60,000 nt of DNA from contig NC_081412.1 of assembly GCF_030272615.1 (NCBI RefSeq), positions 685,140,583 through 685,200,582 of the forward strand, in the 5' to 3' direction. Position numbers and translations under genes: made by a program. This DNA comes from Cryptomeria japonica (taxonomy: Eukaryota; Streptophyta; Pinopsida; Cupressales; Cupressaceae). Each line of letters opens with the position of its first letter. Positions within the stretch are counted from its first letter, which is position 1. The notes under the pieces are model-generated. The model did no database searches, was not told the DNA's origin, and saw nothing but the letters and a program-made list of their open reading frames with translations. This document shows, in pieces, positions 54,120 to 60,000 of the stretch.

Positions 54120-57100
54120 ATGGTGACTAACAATTCAAGTTGATCTAGTTCTTCTGGAGCTATCTTTTGAAGGGATATACCTAGGCTTGATGGAACAAAC
54201 TATACAGTACAGAAAATTCGGATGGAGACTCATCTAAGAAGTCTTGGCAAGGAGATTTGGGAGATCACAGAGAATGGTGTCACACCCTTTAATCCAAGAT
54301 TTGGAAATCATCCTTTGGCAAACTTCGACAAGGAGCTTGAGAATGATTGTAGAGAAAGAGAAGCCCTTTTGTGTGCACTTTCTGATCAGCAAATAATAGG
54401 ATTAATAGACAATGCATCTGGAAAGGCTATATGAGATAAGTTGGACACTCTTAATGAAGGTGAATCTATAGTGAAGATTTATAAACTTGATGGTTACCAG
54501 GTGGGATATGAAAACTTGTAGATGGAAGAAGATGAAATGATTACTGCATTCATGGAAAGAGTAAATGAGATTGTTATGGGAATTCAATGTTGTGGTAGAA
54601 CTCTGAGCGAAAATGAAATTGTTTCTAAAGTCTTGAGAGCCCTACCACCAGCTTACAAAATAAAGGCTAATACTATTAATGAGTTGAGAACAATGGCTAA
54701 TACATCTGTCAACAGAGATACTTTGGTTGGGAAATTATCTTCTTTTGAGCTTGAGGAATTTGGACCTTTTGGAGCTGTGAAGACTGAACCTTCTTTTCAT
54801 GCATCTACATCTACAACCGGTAAGCAAGACTAGAAAGATTTATATTCAAAAGAATTAGAAGATATGAAAAGAGAAGATGATGAGTTTGATCAACTTGAAG
54901 CACTATTTGCTAGAAGAGTACTGAAAGGACCGGTAGGAAGTAAGTATGAAGGAAAAGCACCTTTTGAATGTTTTGCATGTAATAAGATTGGTCATTTTGC
55001 ATCTAGATGTCCTAAAAGGAATTCAAGATTTGAAGAAAGAGTTAAGAGATCATTTAAGCCTAACCCTGGATATCAGAACAAGTATAGATTCAAGAAAAAT
55101 AGAGACAAATCATGCTACATAGCAGATGAGGAAGGCATTACTAATTCAGATGATGAACCGGAAGAAGACTCTGCTAGTGGATCCGGAAATGGGAAGGAAT
55201 ATGTATCCTTGGCTATCAAGGAAGATGATCTGGCACTGGAAGAGAATGTCCCTGAGGAGAAGGCACTTGCTGCTAAAATTAAGGACAATGATGAATGGGT
55301 AATTGACAGTGGTTGTTCACATCATATGACTGGAGATAAAGGGAAGTTTCTATCTTTGCAAGAATTTGATGGTGGACTAGTTAGATTTGGAGATGACAAA
55401 GCATGTATGATCAAAGGAAAAAGAACTATATAATTGGATGGTAAGAACAATACTGACAATTTTTATTATGTTGAAGGTTTGAAGCATAATATTTTGAGTG
55501 TAGGACAATTGGTAGAAAGGGATTTCAATTACAATTCAAGGATGGAAAATGCAAAATCATTAACAGATCTGGCTTTCATATTGCAACCGATACACAGACA
55601 AAAGGTAATATATTTCATTTGAACTCTAGTGAGAAGACATGTTTGATTATGCATATTGAGAAGAGTTGGCTATGGCATAAAAGGATGTGTCATGTGAATT
55701 TTGATTGCATTGTAAACATCAGTTCAACTAAGGAAATTAGGAATATACCTAAGATTATGAAGCCCTATAATCCGATATGTAAAGAATGTCAAATGGGTAA
55801 ATAGGTCAAAACCTCTTTTAGGAGTATACAAGATAAATCAAATGATGTTCTTAATCATATTCATATTGATTTGTGTGGCCTTGCTACAGTTAAAATTTTT
55901 CATGGTGATAGCTATTTCATGCTAGTCATTGATGATTATTCTAGAATGATGTGGGTTACTTTTTTGATAGAAAAATCTGAAGCATTTGAAAATTTTAAAA
56001 TCTATAAGGCTAAGTTGGAAAATGAGACAAGATTGAAGATTAAATGTTTGAGATCAAATCATGGTGGAGAATTCACATCCAGTGAGTTTACTAACTTTTA
56101 TGACAGGCATGGTATAAGAAGACAATTTTTTGCTCCCCGGACACCTCAGCAAAATGGAGTTGTGGAAAGAAAGAGCATAACTATCTTGGATGCTGCTAGA
56201 ACAATGATGATGGAAGCTAATCTATCTCATATCTATTGGAGAGAACCAGTGAGTACAATGGTTTATACATTCAACAGAGTACACATCAAAGGAGAAACTG
56301 GTAAGACAACTCATAAATTATGGTTTGGCAATACACCTAAAGTTAAGTATTTCAGAATTTTTGGTAGTAAATGTTATATTAGGAGAGATGATACTATTTG
56401 GAAATTTGATCCTAGAAGTGACGAAGGCATATTTCTTGGTTATTCTAATGAAAGCAAAGCATATAGATGTTATAACAAGAGATTGCAGATAATTGTGGAG
56501 AGTGCTAATGTTAAAGTAGATGAGTTGAACAAAAGTCAAATCAAAGTTTATGAGAATGAACCAGTAGTGGAAATGATTATATTTGAACCGGTAGCACCTT
56601 TACCAGAATAGAAAGTTGAACCAATTACTTCAGCAACATCAGAGAATTCTATAGTAATTGAAGAATAGGGAAGAGGAACAGAGAGTCAAAAGACTCCTAG
56701 GTATATAAGATTGAATCATTCTAAAGATAAAATCATTGGGGATAAAAACAATGGAGTGATGACAAGAAGAAGATTGGGAACTAATGAGGTGTGTTTAATT
56801 TCACAAGTTGAACCGGTATCAATAATTTAGGCATGTAAAGATGAAATTTGGTTAAAAGCTTTGGAAGAAGAATTAGATCAAATTGAGAAAAATAACACAT
56901 GCACTTTGGTTCCATGGCCTAAAATATAAATGTCATTGGAACTAAATGGGTTTTTAGGAATAAATTGAATGAGGATGGTCAATTTATAAGGAATAAAGAT
57001 AGATTGGTTTGTAAAGGATATTCTCAGAAGGAAGGAATTAATTATGGAGAAACTTTTGCATCGGTAGCTAGGATTGAAGCTATAAGATTATTTCTTGCCT

Positions 57101-58323
57101 ATGTTGCTTATAAAAACTACAAGGTTTATTAGATGGATGTTAAATATGCATTCTTAAATAGGGATCTTGATGAGGAAATTTATATTGAGCAACCTGATGG
57201 TTTTTCACTATTAGATGATATTGATATGGTTTGCAGGTTAAGGAAAGATTTATATAGATTAACAAGCACCTAGAGCTTGGTATGCAAGGTTGGATAAATA
57301 TCTTTTGAAGCTTGGTTTTACTAAGGGCAGTGCTGATAGTAATTTATATTATAAAATCACTGATGAGGATATACTGATTGTTGAAGTATTTGTTGATGAT
57401 ATTATTTTTGGAGGTGAAGATAAATTATGCATAGAAATTTCTAAGAATATGTAGAAATAATTTGAGATATCTATGATTTGTGAAATGAAATTTTTTTTAG
57501 GTTTGTAGATTACTCAAACTGACAAAGGCATTTTTATCTATCAAACTAAATATGCTAAGGAATTACTGAAGAAATTTGGTATGGGAGATTCTAAACTGGT
57601 AAGTACACCTATGGTTCCAAGTAAGAAATTGATAACAAAAGATTTTTCTACACCGATAAATACTACAAGATACAAATCCATGATTGGAGGTCTACTATAT
57701 TTGACGTAGACTAGGCCTGACATTATGAATGTTGTTTGTATTGTTTCAATATTTCAGAGTGATCCTAGAGAAAATCACGAGATAGCAGTGAAAAGGATTT
57801 TTAGATACTTGCAAGGTACATCAGAATATACTTTACTTTATGTGCATGTATAGATGTTGATTGGGCTAGATATTTTGATGACTGGAAAAGTACTTCTGGT
57901 GGAGCTTTCTTTCTTAGAAAGGATTTGGTTTCATGGATCAGCAAGTAACAATCATGTACTTCTCTATCTACTGTTGAAGCTGAGTATGTTGTTGTTGCTA
58001 CTAACTATGCACAAGCTTTATGGATGAAGCAAATGTTAAAGGATATAAAGGTGGATTGTGATGCACCGGTAGTTATTCACGGTGATAACTCTGTTGCTAT
58101 TGATATATCAAAGAATCTGGTATTTCATTCTAAGACAAAGCACATATCTATCAAAGATAACTTTTTGAAAGAAAAGGTGGAAGCAAATGAAGTTAGACTG
58201 GTTTATATGAACACTATAGAACAAATTGCAGATATTTTCACTAAACCTTTATCCAAGGAATCATTTGAGTACCTGAGAGACAGATTGGGAGGTTATGAAC
58301 TGATTAATGTAACATGTGGATAG
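54120..58323 (+). pseudogene. gag-pol: Ty1/Copia gag-pol polyprotein, degenerate
   Basis: ATG 54120; the frame has many stops and several frameshifts. Order: UBN2-type gag (IPRLDGTNYTVQKIRMETHL at about 54,175); zinc knuckle CFACNKIGHFASRC from 54,969; aspartic protease WVIDSGCSHHM near 55,296; pre-integrase WLWHKRMCHVNF...CKECQMGK (55,670-55,800); integrase core HIDLCG, then RSNHGGEF where the second catalytic Asp is Asn (56057-56059), then QQNGVVERK; RT ([25 protein letters not shown], then the FVDDIIFGG active site near 57,390); RNase H (STSGGAFFL, STVEAEYVV, SKTKHISIKDNF, DIFTKPL). It ends VTCG and TAG at 58321-58323, just inside the 3' LTR. The catalytic loss and stops make it non-functional now, but it represents the autonomous type of the family. 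Confidence 0.9.
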
Positions 58324-59066
58324 GACCTATTGTTGTATTTCCAAGATGTCTTATGTGTTGATATTATTTGTTTGGTCTAAAGCCGACATGGCTTGTAATT
58401 ATGTAATCAGTTTATTGTCTAGTGGCAGACCTGATTGTTTACAGTCAAGGGTTTGTATAAATAGATGTAAGATCTCATTGTAGATCATCATGGTTAATGT
58501 AAGAGGTCATGGTCAAGGAATGTAATGTGTGAATAATGTAAAATCATTCAAGTAGAGGATTAGGTTGATCATTGGAGACTGAATTGGGTTTCTGTAAGAG
58601 GATTTAATCCTCTGATATTGAGCTTAACCGGAACTATATTCTGGCATACAAGATTCTATCTTTTGCAGTTCAACACTTCTCTGGATTATAGTTTGGATTT
58701 GTATGTAGTCAGTGAGATTCCTTTTGTGATGAGCAGTGTGCTCCGGGTTGTTGGCCTTCCTGCAAGTGCAGGCCCCTTCATTGTAATTCACATACTTACT
58801 ACATAAGTATTATCTGATTGTGGGTAGGCTTCCCATCATGGTTTTTCCCCTTACCAGGTTTTCCACGTACAAATCTTGGTGTTGTGTGAATGACTTTTAT
58901 TCTATAATTATTGTCTAAGCTTAAATTGGATTAACTGCTATTCTGGTATTATTGTTTTGGGTTCTGGTATTAAATTTTAAATTGCTAATGCTTCTGGTAA
59001 TCTGTGACAAATGATTCACCCCCTGTCCCCTCTCAGTTGTCTTCCGGTTATCTGAATTATCTAACA
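58315..59066 (+). repeat. Copia 3' LTR
   Basis: About 752 bp, starting TGTGGATAGGACC and ending TTATCTAACA. It follows the last pol codons with a few bases of overlap. Near the end it has ATTCACCCCCTGTCCCCTCT, slightly expanded against the 5' LTR. Confidence 0.85.
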
Positions 59067-60000
59067 AGTGTTGTTTTAGCTCTCCTAAGTGACTAATAAA
59101 ATGGGAGTGGTAGCAAAACTGATTTCTCCCAACATCCCACAATCACTACGACTGCCTTCTTCTAGTGTAGGCCCCTCCTGTAGAGAATATACCACTGGTT
59201 TAGATGAAGAGCTTCATCATCTTCAATAATGGAAGAAAGATGATCAAAATTGATCAAGGCTTCCTCCTTACTGCATTCTTATTTCTTGGTGTCCAACTAC
59301 TACAAGGTGTCTTTTTCTTGCTCCTCCAGCACCTCAGGTTCCGCCATGGAATCCTCATTCAGCATCTCAGACCCCACAATGTCCTCCACATTAGTAGCAA
59401 GTTGCTTCTCAAATATGTGGGGAGGATGAGTTCCATTTTCCCTCCAAACAATAGGTCTATCCTTGCAAATGCAGATCTCAATAGGACCAGAGTACTGAGG
59501 GGCTTGAAAGATAGGCTCCTGCACATCCAAAGCTAGCATCCCAAAGAAACTTGGGGGATTGAAGTTAAAGATCTCTTGGATAGGCTCAAGTTAAGGATGG
59601 ATCTTTTCAAGGACAAGATCCTCAAAATATCTAGGAGGACTCCCCTATCTAAAACTTGGAAATCTTCTTTTAGGGGGGGAGCAGAAGCCTCTACCTGTAT
59701 GATTTTCTCCTGTGTTGCACAAGTAAGTTGCTCTGAAAGGAAGGCCTCATGTTCTTGTTGAGCCTCCAACTCCTATTTTTTCTATAGTTGAGCTTGATAA
59801 GAAATCTCCTCTTTTTGTTGTTGGTAAAGGGCCTCTTGCTATTGTTGTTCCCAGAGTTGTCGCTTGATCTCATCAAGTTGTCTTCTGTAATCCTACAAAA
59901 TGTTTGTCATTTTAGCCACAGTGGAATCTACAGGAAAGAATGCCTCACTCTTCTAAGGTCGATCAGGAGGTAGAGTAGGGGTGGGTGGGGGATAAGCATT
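59067..60000 (-). pseudogene. Flanking relic with Gln/Glu-rich coiled-coil frame, cut by the window end
   Basis: On the minus strand, from the window edge, the sequence reads YPPPTPTLPPDRP, then DYRRQLDEIKRQLWEQQ, QEALYQQQKEEISYQAQL and LEAQQEHEAFLSEQLTC: a Pro-rich start and a Gln/Glu-rich coil with several stops. Further on it has VQEPIFQAPQYSGPIEICI and MAEPEVLEEQEKD. It is probably the other half of the relic at 52,404-53,315, split by the Copia insertion. No known domain recognised. Confidence 0.4.

Larger units (their letters stand above)
53315..59066 (+). mobile_element. Ty1/Copia element with full gag-pol, degenerate
   Basis: LTRs at about 53315-54061 and 58315-59066, both ending CTAACA; primer site ATTGGTATCAGAGGC at 54062. 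The interior encodes gag, protease, integrase, RT and RNase H in Copia order. The left LTR start is uncertain: shared sequence begins TGGATA-GACCTATTG, but a TGTTGG at 53253, preceded by AGTGG (against AGTGT after the right LTR), is an alternative. No polypurine tract sits next to the right LTR start, so the 3' LTR may be 5'-truncated. Confidence 0.85.

Noticed and set aside
1-60000. tRNA, rRNA, snoRNA genes or CRISPR arrays
   Set aside because: No cloverleaf with A and B boxes, no rRNA stretch and no regularly spaced identical repeats were seen; the tRNA-like GGTATCAGAGC words are retrotransposon primer sites.

Overview
This window is repeat-rich plant nuclear DNA with no intact host gene. 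The evidence is plant-type LTR retrotransposons primed by initiator tRNA-Met, a CACTA (En/Spm) transposon with plant GT-AG introns, a Tat-type Ty3/Gypsy element, a plant mobile domain (PMD) ORF and long pyrimidine-rich satellite DNA. Deep nesting of old, eroded LTR elements suggests a very large, slow-turnover genome such as a gymnosperm. That is an inference, and I cannot name a species.

Layout. Positions 1-6,480 hold a decayed CACTA element on + (Tnp2/DUF4218 transposase, a SET-domain-like ORF, then a Transposase_24/TnpA-like gene). Positions 6,480-13,380 are a mostly unassigned spacer with a minus-strand Gypsy gag-protease relic (about 8,140-8,995), a possible solo LTR (10,016-10,337) and a 464-bp CACTA-like MITE (12,693-13,156). 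From 13,380 the original locus is a pyrimidine-rich satellite with a roughly 430-bp period. Element 1, a non-autonomous Copia-type element on the minus strand, inserted into it (14,852-39,440, 5-bp target duplication AGATA). Element 1 carries two nested insertions: a three-LTR tandem gag-only retrotransposon (15,286-24,233) in its 3' LTR, and a Tat-type Gypsy (28,530-38,046) in its interior. The Gypsy's own 3' LTR holds a solo LTR (37,157-37,930, duplication ATATT). Satellite DNA resumes at 39,446-42,100, broken by a probable solo LTR (40,096-41,678). An orphan Copia LTR follows (42,131-42,599).

Element 2, a second minus-strand non-autonomous element (43,974-50,656, duplication GACCA), has the same two-ORF plan as Element 1. 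Next comes a Gypsy-like LTR with a dense GGATAAG/CTTATCC array (50,933-51,564) and its flanking relic. A Ty1/Copia element with full gag-pol content but many stops occupies about 53,315-59,066.

How the parts relate. The Copia at 53-59 kb shares its primer-binding site, the leader just after it and its LTR end with Elements 1 and 2, which carry no PR, INT or RT. The simplest reading is an autonomous helper family and a non-autonomous family mobilised in trans. The non-autonomous members carry a conserved, roughly 1,000-codon second ORF that I cannot assign to a known family. The Tat element carries an antisense PMD gene with its own TATA box and 5'-UTR intron. All coding regions except the second gag copy (20,661-21,449) are interrupted, mostly by single stops of the kind C-to-T decay makes.
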